The position numbers were made by a program, and so were the translations under genes. A DNA stretch of 64,000 nt, taken from assembly GCA_018710985.1 (NCBI GenBank), contig DVIV01000040.1:31930-95929 (forward strand), in the 5' to 3' direction. This document shows positions 52,035 through 60,451 of the stretch, one piece after another (positions within the stretch are counted from its first letter, which is position 1; each line of letters starts with the position of its first letter). Source of the stretch: Candidatus Limiplasma pullicola (lineage in GTDB: Bacteria; Bacillota; Clostridia; Christensenellales; Aristaeellaceae). Under the pieces are notes generated by a model. It was not told the origin of the DNA. It saw only the letters and a list, made by a program, of their open reading frames with translations, and made no database searches.

Positions 52035-53339
52035 ATGGACCATGAGCTTTTGATTCTCGGCGCGGGCCCCGGCGGCTATGAGGCGGCCATCCGCGCGGCA
52101 CAGCTGGGCCTGAACGTGGGCCTGATCGAGCGGGAGGCGGTGGGGGGCACATGCCTCAACCGCGGCTGCATCCCCACCAAGACGCTCCTGCACGACGCGG
52201 CCCCCGGAGCGGACTTCGCCGCCCTCGGCGCGCGCAAGGAGCAGGTGGTTTCCACACTTCGTCAGGGCGTGGAAGGGCTGCTCAAAAAGCGCCGCGTGAC
52301 GGTGTACCGCGGCACGGGCGTGCTCACCGACGCGCATACCATCGAGGTGGACGGGCAGGCGGTCACGGGTGAAAAGCTGCTGCTGGCCCCCGGCTCGCGC
52401 CCCGCGCTGCCGCCGGTGGAGGGCATCGAAAGGGCCCTCACCTCGGATGATCTGCTGCGGGAGCCGAGGCCGCTGGACAGCCTGCTCATTCTGGGCGGCG
52501 GGGTGATCGGCGTGGAGATGGCGGCTTTCTATGCCGCAACCGGCACGAAGGTGACCATCGTGGAGGCGCAGGAGCGCCTGCTTCCGCAGATGGACCGCGA
52601 GATCTCCCAGAACCTGCAAATGATCTTCAAGCGCCAGGGCCTCGGCGTGCGCACGCGCACCCTTGCGCGCCGCATCGTGGAGGGCGGCGAGGGCGTTGTG
52701 ATGGAGCTGGACGGCGGAGAAACGCTCACCGCGTCGGCCGTGCTGGCAGCCGTGGGCCGCAGGCCCAACACCGACGGCCTGTGGGCGCCGGGCGTGGCGC
52801 TGGAGATGGACCGCGCCTTCATCCGCGTAAACGAGCGCTTTGAAACCAGCCTGCCGGGCGTCTATGCCATCGGCGACGCCATCGGCGGGATGATGCTGGC
52901 GCATGCGGCCTCGGCACAGGGACTGACGGTGGTGCATGCAATAGCAGGGGAAGAAGCGCCGCTGTGCCTTGACGCGATTCCCGCGTGCGTGTATGTTTCG
53001 CCCGAGATCGCCTGCGTGGGGCTCACTCAGGCGGACTGCCAGCAGCGTGGCATCGAGGCCAAAGTGGGCAAGGCTCTCATGGGCGCGAACGGCCGTACCC
53101 TCATCGCAAATGGCCAGCGCGGATTCATCAAGGTGGTTGTGGATGCGCAGGACGGCCGCGTGCTGGGCGCTCAGCTCATGTGCGAGCGGGCCACCGACAT
53201 GATCGACTCCTTCACCGTAGCCATTGCCAACGGCATGACCGCAAAGCAGCTCATGCGCGCCGTGCGTCCGCATCCCACATTCCTGGAGGCCGTGGGCGAA
53301 GCGCTGGACGCGCTGGAGGGCCGGGCCATCCACGCATGA
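52035..53339 (+). CDS. lpd: Dihydrolipoyl dehydrogenase (L protein)
   Basis: A 434-residue flavoenzyme that reoxidises dihydrolipoyl-H protein with NAD+. The FAD start is LLILGAGPGGYEAAIRAAQLG, the redox disulfide is in GGTCLNRGCIPTKTL, the NAD site is LILGGGVIGVEMAAF, and the C-terminal His-Glu pair is in PHPTFLEAVGEALDALEG. There is no N-terminal lipoyl domain. It ends the operon before a terminator. Confidence 0.96.
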   Translation: MDHELLILGAGPGGYEAAIRAAQLGLNVGLIEREAVGGTCLNRGCIPTKTLLHDAAPGADFAALGARKEQVVSTLRQGVEGLLKKRRVTVYRGTGVLTDAHTIEVDGQAVTGEKLLLAPGSRPALPPVEGIERALTSDDLLREPRPLDSLLILGGGVIGVEMAAFYAATGTKVTIVEAQERLLPQMDREISQNLQMIFKRQGLGVRTRTLARRIVEGGEGVVMELDGGETLTASAVLAAVGRRPNTDGLWAPGVALEMDRAFIRVNERFETSLPGVYAIGDAIGGMMLAHAASAQGLTVVHAIAGEEAPLCLDAIPACVYVSPEIACVGLTQADCQQRGIEAKVGKALMGANGRTLIANGQRGFIKVVVDAQDGRVLGAQLMCERATDMIDSFTVAIANGMTAKQLMRAVRPHPTFLEAVGEALDALEGRAIHA

Positions 53340-53351
53340 CAGCCAACAAAA

Positions 53352-53385
53352 GGCGCTTTCCGAAGCCTTCGGAAAGCGCCTTTTT
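53352..53385 (+). terminator. Terminator of the glycine cleavage operon
   Basis: A long perfect stem (GGCGCTTTCCGAAG with its complement) followed by TTTTT, 13 bp past lpd. The minus-strand kinase gene ends just beyond it. Confidence 0.93.
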
Positions 53386-53387
53386 CG

Positions 53388-54311
53388 CTATGGCGCAGGT
53401 TTCATGAAGCGGCTGAGGCCGTTGAGAGGGCGCGCGTCCAGCTGCGGCTGCGCGTCCTCCGGGGAAACGGCCAGCAGCTGGGTCAGTTCGACGTCCTCCG
53501 GGCGATGGTCCGGTATCGGGTCCAGCATGCGCAGCACCGCGTCCCGCAATTCGCCGGGCAGGGCAGGGGAGAGCGTGATGTCCCCTCCGTCGAGCGCGGC
53601 TTCATACAGATAGGTGTATTTGGCATGATCAAAGACGGGCAGCTCGCCCGTCCATACGCGGTGGATCAGCGCGCCGAAGGCGAAGGTATCCAGCTTCGGC
53701 CCCAGCGGCGCATCCTGGCCGGCCATGTAGAGAAACGCTTCCGGCGAAAGATAGACGGGATCGCCCTCAAGGTCGCGCTGGTTCTGCGGCGGATCGTCCT
53801 TGAGAAAACCGCTGTCCAGGTCGATCAGGCGGATGCGGTAGCCGCCAGGCCGCCTGAGCAGCAGCACATGGTCGGGCTTGAGGTCCGCATGCACCACGCC
53901 CTGCGTATGCAGCCGCTGCAGGCACAGCGCCAGATCGGAAAGAATATGCCGCTTCTCGCGTTCATCCAGCCCCGCCGCATCATCCGCCGTCAGATCGGAA
54001 GGAAAAACCGCCTCGCTGGCGGCATAATAGCGCCGCTCGAAACGGAAGAAATCCAGCACAGGCACCAGCGTATCCCCGATCACGCAGGACAGCGCCGCAT
54101 AGAGCCGCTGCTTTTGCGCCTCAAAGGCCTCGCAGCGCTCGCGCTGGCGGCAGCCCAGCGGCGTGGAGGGGTCCGCCGGATAGACGGGGGAGAGAAACTG
54201 CTTTAGAAAATACTTTTCCAATCCGCGCGCGGCAATGCACCAGCGCGCGCTTCCGCTGCCCACGGTGCGCAGCGGCGTGAGGGGTCTATACCCGCCAATC
54301 AAACCGCTCAT
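53388..54311 (-). CDS. Ser/Thr protein kinase-like protein of a VWA-PP2C-kinase triad
   Basis: A 307-residue kinase fold. The Gly-rich start is PLRTVGSGSARWCIAA, the Lys is in KYFLKQFL, the catalytic loop is HADLKPDHVLLL (HxD form) and the metal motif is LIDLDSGF instead of DFG. The activation-segment end is PVYLSPEAFLYM, then LDTFAFGALIHRVWTGELP. It has no membrane anchor, so it is cytoplasmic. The ATG with GGAGGGAGG was chosen. It overlaps the PP2C gene by 26 bp. Confidence 0.85.
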   Translation of the reverse strand: MSGLIGGYRPLTPLRTVGSGSARWCIAARGLEKYFLKQFLSPVYPADPSTPLGCRQRERCEAFEAQKQRLYAALSCVIGDTLVPVLDFFRFERRYYAASEAVFPSDLTADDAAGLDEREKRHILSDLALCLQRLHTQGVVHADLKPDHVLLLRRPGGYRIRLIDLDSGFLKDDPPQNQRDLEGDPVYLSPEAFLYMAGQDAPLGPKLDTFAFGALIHRVWTGELPVFDHAKYTYLYEAALDGGDITLSPALPGELRDAVLRMLDPIPDHRPEDVELTQLLAVSPEDAQPQLDARPLNGLSRFMKPAP

Positions 54312-55263
54312 GGGTGCCTCCCTCCGTCCAGTCATACGCCATACGGTATTCCTGCCACCTGGAGCGCGCAAAGCTCACGTCGCGCCGCTTTCTGCGCACG
54401 GGGGTGATAAAGCGCTTTTGCAAGAGCGCGCGCCGGGGCGCCAGCGCCTCCCGCGCGGCTTCGATGCTTTCAAAGCCCAGCGGGGCCAGCAGCAGCGTCG
54501 CGTCATCATGCGCGGCCTTTTTCAGCTGGTTCAGCAGCCGGCGTTCCCAGCCGTCCCAGTCGGTGCTGGCGCGCAGGGTGTTGAGCAGCAGCATTTCAAA
54601 TTCCATGGGCGTGGGCAGGCACCCGAAGGCCCCGTCGGTCGCCACCACCAGCACACAGGGCTTGGGTACGCGCAGACGGCGCATGCTGAGCGCTACCGGC
54701 GCATCCGCGCTGACCAGCGCGCTGAGGGGGCGGTCGCGGTACAGGCTTTCAAAGGGGTCGGGATCGCCGCGCAGGTGATCGCGCGTGCATTGATGCAGCC
54801 CGCTTGCATCCAGCACAAAACCCCGGCTGTCGCCTGCCCAGAGAAAGCACAGGTCGCTGGCAAAGGAGGGACCGGACGCGATGGCTGCGCACAGCGTGGT
54901 GGGCAGGCTGCGCTGCATGCTGCCCACGATGCGGGAAGCAGCGGGACAATGCTTTTGGGCAAAGCTGCGGAACAGGCTTTCCAGCTCGCCTCCCAGCTCG
55001 CGGCACAGCTGCTCGCCCTCGGCTTTGGAGCCCGGCATGGGCGGATGATCGCCCGCCCACGCGGAGAGGGCGTGCGTGGCCAGCCGCGACCCGGCAAACG
55101 CGCCGGTATGATCGCCAAGGGTCTCATAGCGCCGGCTGCCGAGCCCGCCGCATCCGTCCGCCACGCAAAGCAGCGCGCCCTCTCCGACGGCGCGCATGCA
55201 AAAGCTGTCCTCCCCGGAGCCGGGCAGAACAGCATACTGGGCACAAAGCAGACGCTGGGACAC
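54286..55263 (-). CDS. PP2C-family protein phosphatase of the triad
   Basis: A 325-residue metal-dependent phosphatase. All main motifs are visible: the early acidic GEDSFC, LLCVADGCGGLGSR (DGxGG), LWAGDSRGFVLD, VVATDGAFGCL and HDDATLLLAPLG. A basic tail of about 50 residues follows. It should reverse phosphorylation by the adjacent kinase. GTG behind GGAAGGGAG is the start; it follows the VWA gene by 20 bp. Confidence 0.88.
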   Translation of the reverse strand: MSQRLLCAQYAVLPGSGEDSFCMRAVGEGALLCVADGCGGLGSRRYETLGDHTGAFAGSRLATHALSAWAGDHPPMPGSKAEGEQLCRELGGELESLFRSFAQKHCPAASRIVGSMQRSLPTTLCAAIASGPSFASDLCFLWAGDSRGFVLDASGLHQCTRDHLRGDPDPFESLYRDRPLSALVSADAPVALSMRRLRVPKPCVLVVATDGAFGCLPTPMEFEMLLLNTLRASTDWDGWERRLLNQLKKAAHDDATLLLAPLGFESIEAAREALAPRRALLQKRFITPVRRKRRDVSFARSRWQEYRMAYDWTEGGTHERFDWRV

Positions 55264-55283
55264 GGGCGGCGCTCCCTTCCGCG

Positions 55284-55964
55284 TCAAATAGTATTGCAAA
55301 CGGCATCCAGCACCTGCCGGTACTCCACGTCCAGCAGCCCTTCGCTGACCGTTTGCACATGAATGACCTGGCCCCATTCGGAGGAGATTCGGTTCCAGGA
55401 GGGCGCGTCCGGCGCAAAGATCAGCAGGCGCTTGGCGTTTTCGTCCATGCTGCCGCCCAGCTGCTCATCCTCCCACCACAGGCTGAGTTCGTCAAAATCC
55501 TTGGCCATCCCTTCGGGATACCAGGGGGCAATTTTGCCGTGACCCAGGTCATGCGTGGGCGCATCCGACCACATGACGATGATGTGGCGCTTCTTCACAC
55601 CCTCGCGCGTCCAGTCGCTGCGGATGGCGTAGGCCAGGGCCTCCAGACCGTCCTCCGGAATATCGCCGCCGCCCTTGGCGGTGATGCCGTTGACGCAGTC
55701 GTAGAGCATCTGCGCCTGATCGGGCAGCACAAAAAAGTCGCTGCTGAGCATGGCGTCATCCCCATCGGCCACGTAATCGCGGAAGGCGATCACCCGCACG
55801 CGCAGCTGGTCGATCACCTTGTGCTTTTTCTCCATTTCCGCCACGATGTCGCGGTAGAGGTTGAGTGCGTTTTGCTTGACCAGATCCAGCACGTGGCGCA
55901 TGCTGCCCGTGGCGTCGATGCAAAAAACCATGTCTACATGGTAGGTCAGTTTGTACCCTTCCAA
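55284..55964 (-). CDS. VWA-domain protein (TerY-like) of the triad
   Basis: A 226-residue single-domain protein. The metal-ion site is VFCIDATGSMRHVLDLV, with Thr in place of the usual first Ser, and GGGDIPEDGLEAL supplies the later acidic residue; IVMWSDAPTHDLGHGK closes the fold. Such VWA proteins act as scaffolds or receptors for kinase-phosphatase pairs in TerY-P-type modules. The TTG start behind GGGGAGG was chosen over a TTG 21 bp upstream with no site. First gene of the triad. Confidence 0.82.
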   Translation of the reverse strand: MEGYKLTYHVDMVFCIDATGSMRHVLDLVKQNALNLYRDIVAEMEKKHKVIDQLRVRVIAFRDYVADGDDAMLSSDFFVLPDQAQMLYDCVNGITAKGGGDIPEDGLEALAYAIRSDWTREGVKKRHIIVMWSDAPTHDLGHGKIAPWYPEGMAKDFDELSLWWEDEQLGGSMDENAKRLLIFAPDAPSWNRISSEWGQVIHVQTVSEGLLDVEYRQVLDAVCNTI

Positions 55965-56108
55965 ACGGATCGGACCTCCCCACAAATGCGTTGTTCTTTC
56001 AAAAGGATTCTGCGTCAGCCCGTATTTTCCTGCCGAACGGGGAGGAAAAGAGGCGGCGGAGCACGAAATATTTTCTGATAATGCTTGATAAACGAAAGGG
56101 TCAGGGCG

Positions 56109-57125
56109 ATGAAGGTACGCAGGACCATCGGCGGGATGCTGTTTGGAATAGGCTGTGCGGTGATATTTGTGGGTATCCTGGCGACGGTGCTGCCCATGGT
56201 CCAGAACGACCAGCTGCAGCTGGTGCTGTCCTCATTTGAAATGCCGTCGGGCAATCTTATCGTCAGCGCCGTCAACGGCGCGATGACTTACGCGCTGCAT
56301 CATTGCTACGGGGTGCTGCTGTGCGGCATCGTACTGATGGCGGCCGGCATGGGGATTCTGCTGCACCGTTCACGCCGCCGCCCCGCACGCCGCAGGACGC
56401 CGTCACCCTACAGCCGCCCGACCTCCGCCCCCGCGCCCAAACCCGTGTGGCCGGAGGAGGATACCGACTGGTCGGCATGGAAGCCGCGGGAAACCAGAGC
56501 CAACCCCTTCGCCGGGGCGATTTATGAGGACCTTCCCTCCCGTACATCGTCTCCGCCGGTGCCGGCAGCCTACACGCCGCCGCCCATACTGCCTACCTCC
56601 AACGCCGCCGACGAGCCCTCGCCCTACGCCCGGCCCTTTGCGGAACCGCCCGTGCCGCCGCCCGTATCGGAGCCTGCTGATGCAGAGCCTTTCTTTGCGA
56701 CACCGTCTGCGCAGGCGGGAGCATCCATGCCGGAATCTCCAGCGCCGCCTGCTGTGGAGCCTTCCACTGCGGCACAGGCCATGCAGGAGCCGTCGGCAGC
56801 GTCCGCGCCGTTTGCCGTTTCGCAGAGGGATGCGCCCTCTGCTCCGCCTCCTGTTCCCGTCCCGCCCGCGCCGGCTGTGCCCGCTCATGCCGAGGCCGGC
56901 ACGCCCAGCCAGAGCGGGTCGCGCGTCATGATCCGCTCGACCATCGCCGTCAGAGCGGAAAAGCCCTCTCCTGCGCAATCGGAAGCCCCTGCGCCCGCGC
57001 AGCCCGCGTCGCGCAAGGTGGTGCTGGACGGCATCGCCTACGAGCCCAACGAGCCGCCGGAGGAGGAGGCTCCGCCGCCCGTATCCTCCCGAATCCGCAG
57101 CACGATGGGAAAGCACACGGTATAA
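56109..57125 (+). CDS. Two-helix membrane protein with long proline-rich tail
   Basis: A 338-residue protein. Two helices (GMLFGIGCAVIFVGILATVL near residues 10-29, and GVLLCGIVLMAAGMGILL) flank a short loop. About 240 cytosolic residues rich in Pro, Ala and Ser follow, with no fold visible. Two similar basic motifs stand out: SRVMIRSTIAV and SSRIRSTMGKHTV at the very end; both could be Thr/Ser phospho-sites. It is divergent from the VWA gene and 145 bp from it. The ATG with AAAGGG was chosen. No family recognised. Confidence 0.65.
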   Translation: MKVRRTIGGMLFGIGCAVIFVGILATVLPMVQNDQLQLVLSSFEMPSGNLIVSAVNGAMTYALHHCYGVLLCGIVLMAAGMGILLHRSRRRPARRRTPSPYSRPTSAPAPKPVWPEEDTDWSAWKPRETRANPFAGAIYEDLPSRTSSPPVPAAYTPPPILPTSNAADEPSPYARPFAEPPVPPPVSEPADAEPFFATPSAQAGASMPESPAPPAVEPSTAAQAMQEPSAASAPFAVSQRDAPSAPPPVPVPPAPAVPAHAEAGTPSQSGSRVMIRSTIAVRAEKPSPAQSEAPAPAQPASRKVVLDGIAYEPNEPPEEEAPPPVSSRIRSTMGKHTV

Positions 57126-57136
57126 TCGCATAGCTG

Positions 57137-57171
57137 AAAAGGGGAGCCGCCCGCAAGACGGCTCCCCTTTT
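57137..57171 (+). terminator. Terminator of the proline-rich protein gene
   Basis: A 13-bp AAAAGGGGAGCCG stem with its complement and a TTTT tail. Confidence 0.9.
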
Positions 57172-57183
57172 GAATCCCCATGC

Positions 57184-57214
57184 AAAAGCGGCGTCCGGTT
57201 CATCCGGACGCCGC
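57184..57214 (-). terminator. Terminator of the SH3/Ig surface protein gene
   Basis: On the minus strand a perfect 11-bp stem, GCGGCGTCCGG with a 5-nt loop, is followed by TTTTGC. Confidence 0.87.
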
Positions 57215-57223
57215 GGGTTTGTG

Positions 57224-60205
57224 TTACTGGTTGAAGATCATTTCAAGAGACTCCATCATGATGTCGTTGGTACCGTCTTCGTTGATGATGGTGTCAACGG
57301 CGGTATCAGCGGTATCGGTCGTTTCAGTCGTTTGCGCTTCCTTGACCTGCAGGTTCACGGTGGAGAAGTGATTCGCGTCCGACTTCAGCGTGGCAGTCAC
57401 CGTGAGGGAAGTAGCGGTTTCATCCGCATCGACGGTTAAGAGGCCGCTGGCGCTGATGCTGGTTTTCTTTGACGCGCCGGACAACGTCCACAGAATGGGG
57501 TAGGCCTCGTCGTTCTCGCTATTATACACGATGGCCTCATTGTTGATCAGAGCAGTCAGCTGCAGGGTCTTGCCCTTGGTGACCGAGCCCGTGGCCGGCT
57601 GGATGGTCAGCTCGGTCGCGGCGGGAGCCTGGGATTCAGGCTCCGCCGCGGGCTGCTGCTCGGGTTCGGAGTAGGTCTGCTGCGTAGTATCAGCACTGAT
57701 CTGCTGCGTAGTGTCAGCGTCGGTCTGCTGCGTAGTATCAGCACTGGTCTGCTGCGTAGTATCAGCGCCGGTCTGCTGCGTAGTATCAGCACCGGTCTGC
57801 TGGGTAGTGTCGTCAGCGCCGGTCTGCTGGGTAGTGTCAGCGCCGGTCTGCTGCGTAGTATCAGCACCGGTCTGCTGGGTAGTGTCGTCAGCGCCGGTCT
57901 GCTGCGTAGTGTCAGCACCGGTCTGCTGGGTAGTGTCGTCAGCGCCGGTCTGCTGCGTAGTGTCAGCGCCGGTCTGCTGCGCGGGGTCTGTCTGTGAAGT
58001 AGTATCGTTTGCGGTGCTGGTGCCATCAATCACGTCGCCGGTTGTGGAGCTGGTGTTGGAGCCTTCCGACTGACTGGTCTGATCAGCACTTGTTACAGTG
58101 AAGCTCACATTCGCCGTGGCAATCTTGTTGTCGCCATAGGTGACTTGGAAGACGGCGGTGTAGGTACCTGCATCGAGGCCTTCGATGGGATTTATGGTGT
58201 AGTTATAGGTGCCGTGTGCGTCAATGGAGGCGGTAATGCCGTCAAGGTAGAAATCTCCTGAATCGCTGTCAAGGGTCAGCACGGCACTCGTGATGTTTAC
58301 TTCAGCGTCACTAGTGTTGGTGACGGTGAGGTTTTGTGGGTCAACCGGATCGTAACCTTCCTGCACCGTATCGAAAGTCACACCATCGATTTTCAGCTCA
58401 GACCCAGGCGTGGGAGTCGATTCCTTCACAATGAAGGTTACATCGCCTACGGTACTGCGCCCGCCATCATACGACACGGTGATTTTTGCGAGATAGTCCC
58501 TGGCGGCAAGGCCCGCCTTAGGCTGGATGGTCCAGGTGGTATCGGTTGCGCCGGCAGCAATCTGCGTGTTGCCTTGCGTGAGGGTAAAGTGATCATTATC
58601 GCTCGAAGCGACAGTGATGTTGGCGGTGGCATTGCCTTCATTCTTGATGGTCAGAGCCTGTGCGACAGGCTGCTCATAACCCTCGACCACTTCAGCAAAC
58701 GTGATCCCGTCAATGGAAAGCTTAGGCGCCTTGACCACGACCACCGCGGTTTCGCTGGAGGTGTCGGTGCCGGTGTAGGAGCCGGTGCCCGTCACGGTGA
58801 CGCTCAGCTTGTGGCCCTCATCCTCGGCGGCCACGGTGTAGCTGGCGGCAGTCGCGCCGGAGATGGCCGCGCCGTCACGGTTCCACTGATAGGTCACGGT
58901 GGCCTGCGCCGGGCTGGGCACGGCGGTCAGCGTGTCGCCCACGGAGGGAGCCGCGCCCACGGTGGGATTGCTGTCGTTGCGGATGACCACGTCGGCGACC
59001 GCCCTGGAGGCGCTCACGGCGGCGGTCAGACCGCTGCTCTGCGTGCCGCTGTACACGCCCGTGCCGGTAACGATCAGTTCGATCTGCTTGCCGACGTCAT
59101 TGGCGGTGACGGTATAGGTGGCCGCGTTGCTCACCTGATAGCCGCCCACCTTCCAGGCGTAGATCACGCTGGCTCCGGCCGGGTTGAGGGTAGCGGTCAT
59201 CACGTCGCCCACGACAGGCGCGATGGTGTTGAGGGTTACGCCCGTGAGGACGGTGTTGCTGAGCACGGCGTCGGTGGCCGCGCTGGTAACGGTGCCCTTG
59301 TAGGAGCCGGTGCCCGTTACGCGCAGCTGAATGGTCTTGCCCACGTCGTTGGCGTCGACGGTGTAGGTGGTGTTGGTGCTCTTGAGCACGCCGCCCACGA
59401 GCCATTCATAGCTGACGGTGGCGGTGCTGGGCGAGACGGCCTGCATGCTCAGCACGCTGCCCACCACGGGCATATAGTTGTTGAGGGTGACGCTGCTGAC
59501 TTCGTTGTTCTCGTGGTAGATGAGGAACTCGTTCATCATCCAGCCTACGCGGCTGCCCACGCGGATGCGGTCCCATACGGCGCCCTTCTGCAAAACGGCC
59601 ACCTTGGTGCCTACGCTGTAGACGCCGATCTTGGAATAGCTCTTGCTGGGGCCGGTGCGCAGGCGCACGCCGTAGCCGTTGCTGCTCCAGATGGTGGCGT
59701 AGCACAGCACGTTGCCGTCATCGGGATAGTCGCTGCCGAAGTGCAGGAACTGGCTCATCATATAGCCCACGGTGCCGCCGATGCTGATGCGGGACCAGTA
59801 GGTGCCGCGTTCCAGCACCGTGACCGGCGTGCCCACCGCATAGGTGCGGATGATGCGGTAGCCTGTGCCGGGGCCGGTGCGCAGGCGCACGCCGTAGCCG
59901 TTGTAGCTGGTGACATAAGCGGTGCCCTCGCTGGGGATGGAGCCGCCCACTCGCAGGTAATCGCCGTACATATAGCCGGTACGGCCGTCCGGGGTCTGAA
60001 CCTTGTACCAGCCGCCGCTGGAGCTGAGAATCTGCACCTGCGTGCCGGTATAATAGCTGGTAATGGTGCTCGCGCTGAAATTGGGCGCGGAGCGCAGCCT
60101 CAGCCAGCCACCGACAACGGTGGCGTAGGACGCTGCCATGGAGGTTGCGGGCAGAACGCTCAACAGCATTACCGCAACCAGTAGGACCGCAAGAAAACGT
60201 TTCAT
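57224..60205 (-). CDS. Large secreted protein: three SH3 domains, Ig-like repeats and a Thr/Gln repeat
   Basis: A 993-residue protein. A signal peptide (VLLVAVMLLSVLPATSMA) is followed by three SH3b domains (WLRLRSAPNFSAS, VRLRTGPGTGYRII, VRLRTGPSKSYSKI). Next come Ig-like repeats marked by VGDVMTATLNPAG, VGDTLTAVPSPAQ and GDVTFIVKE-type strands. A stretch of about 100 residues built from QQTGADTT and QQTGADDTT follows, then a Big2-like domain. There is no LPxTG or membrane anchor, so retention is probably by the SH3 domains on peptidoglycan. GGAGGG precedes the ATG. Confidence 0.85.
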   Translation of the reverse strand: MKRFLAVLLVAVMLLSVLPATSMAASYATVVGGWLRLRSAPNFSASTITSYYTGTQVQILSSSGGWYKVQTPDGRTGYMYGDYLRVGGSIPSEGTAYVTSYNGYGVRLRTGPGTGYRIIRTYAVGTPVTVLERGTYWSRISIGGTVGYMMSQFLHFGSDYPDDGNVLCYATIWSSNGYGVRLRTGPSKSYSKIGVYSVGTKVAVLQKGAVWDRIRVGSRVGWMMNEFLIYHENNEVSSVTLNNYMPVVGSVLSMQAVSPSTATVSYEWLVGGVLKSTNTTYTVDANDVGKTIQLRVTGTGSYKGTVTSAATDAVLSNTVLTGVTLNTIAPVVGDVMTATLNPAGASVIYAWKVGGYQVSNAATYTVTANDVGKQIELIVTGTGVYSGTQSSGLTAAVSASRAVADVVIRNDSNPTVGAAPSVGDTLTAVPSPAQATVTYQWNRDGAAISGATAASYTVAAEDEGHKLSVTVTGTGSYTGTDTSSETAVVVVKAPKLSIDGITFAEVVEGYEQPVAQALTIKNEGNATANITVASSDNDHFTLTQGNTQIAAGATDTTWTIQPKAGLAARDYLAKITVSYDGGRSTVGDVTFIVKESTPTPGSELKIDGVTFDTVQEGYDPVDPQNLTVTNTSDAEVNITSAVLTLDSDSGDFYLDGITASIDAHGTYNYTINPIEGLDAGTYTAVFQVTYGDNKIATANVSFTVTSADQTSQSEGSNTSSTTGDVIDGTSTANDTTSQTDPAQQTGADTTQQTGADDTTQQTGADTTQQTGADDTTQQTGADTTQQTGADTTQQTGADDTTQQTGADTTQQTGADTTQQTSADTTQQTDADTTQQISADTTQQTYSEPEQQPAAEPESQAPAATELTIQPATGSVTKGKTLQLTALINNEAIVYNSENDEAYPILWTLSGASKKTSISASGLLTVDADETATSLTVTATLKSDANHFSTVNLQVKEAQTTETTDTADTAVDTIINEDGTNDIMMESLEMIFNQ
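57680..57982 (-). repeat. Coding tandem repeat (24/27-bp units)
   Basis: About twelve units encode QQTGADTT (24 bp) or QQTGADDTT (27 bp), the last few diverging to QQTSADTT, QQTDADTT and QQISADTT. All units are multiples of three, so gain or loss would change length but keep the reading frame. The repeat lies in the stalk region of the surface protein. Confidence 0.95.
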
Positions 60206-60295
60206 CTGCTTATCCCTCCGATTTTCCGTTTGCCCGGGGTTGTTACGATCATAATACGAACGAGGAGGACAAAATCTTCCCTCATGTGGAATTTC

Positions 60296-60324
60296 ATTGT
60301 ACAATCATTTGCAAAGGTTGTAAA
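60296..60324 (-). promoter_or_regulatory. Promoter of the SH3/Ig surface protein gene
   Basis: On the minus strand TTTACA and TACAAT are 17 bp apart. The leader is about 85 nt. Confidence 0.75.
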
Positions 60325-60408
60325 TAGCGATATATGGTGGTTTTCCTGGGTTTGCGGACACAATGCGCCCCATTTTGGCAAGGGTTGTTACAAAAATTGC
60401 GAATTAGG

Positions 60409-60440
60409 AAAAAAAGGAAGAAAGCGATTCGCTTCCTTCC
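60409..60440 (-). terminator. Terminator of the dnaK-DUF5685-dnaJ-zinc ribbon operon
   Basis: On the minus strand GGAAGGAAGCGA pairs with TCGCTTTCTTCC (one G-T) and is followed by TTTTTTT, 11 bp after the zinc-ribbon gene. Confidence 0.87.
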
Positions 60441-60451
60441 CCCTCAATGGG

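Noticed and set aside
57680-57982. Possible CRISPR array
   Set aside because: The units are directly adjacent with no unique spacers, and they translate in frame within a surface protein.
58334-60184. A 616-codon plus-strand frame inside the SH3/Ig gene
   Set aside because: Its product is a Gly/Ala/His/Val-rich shadow; the minus-strand frame has a signal peptide, SH3 and Ig repeats.
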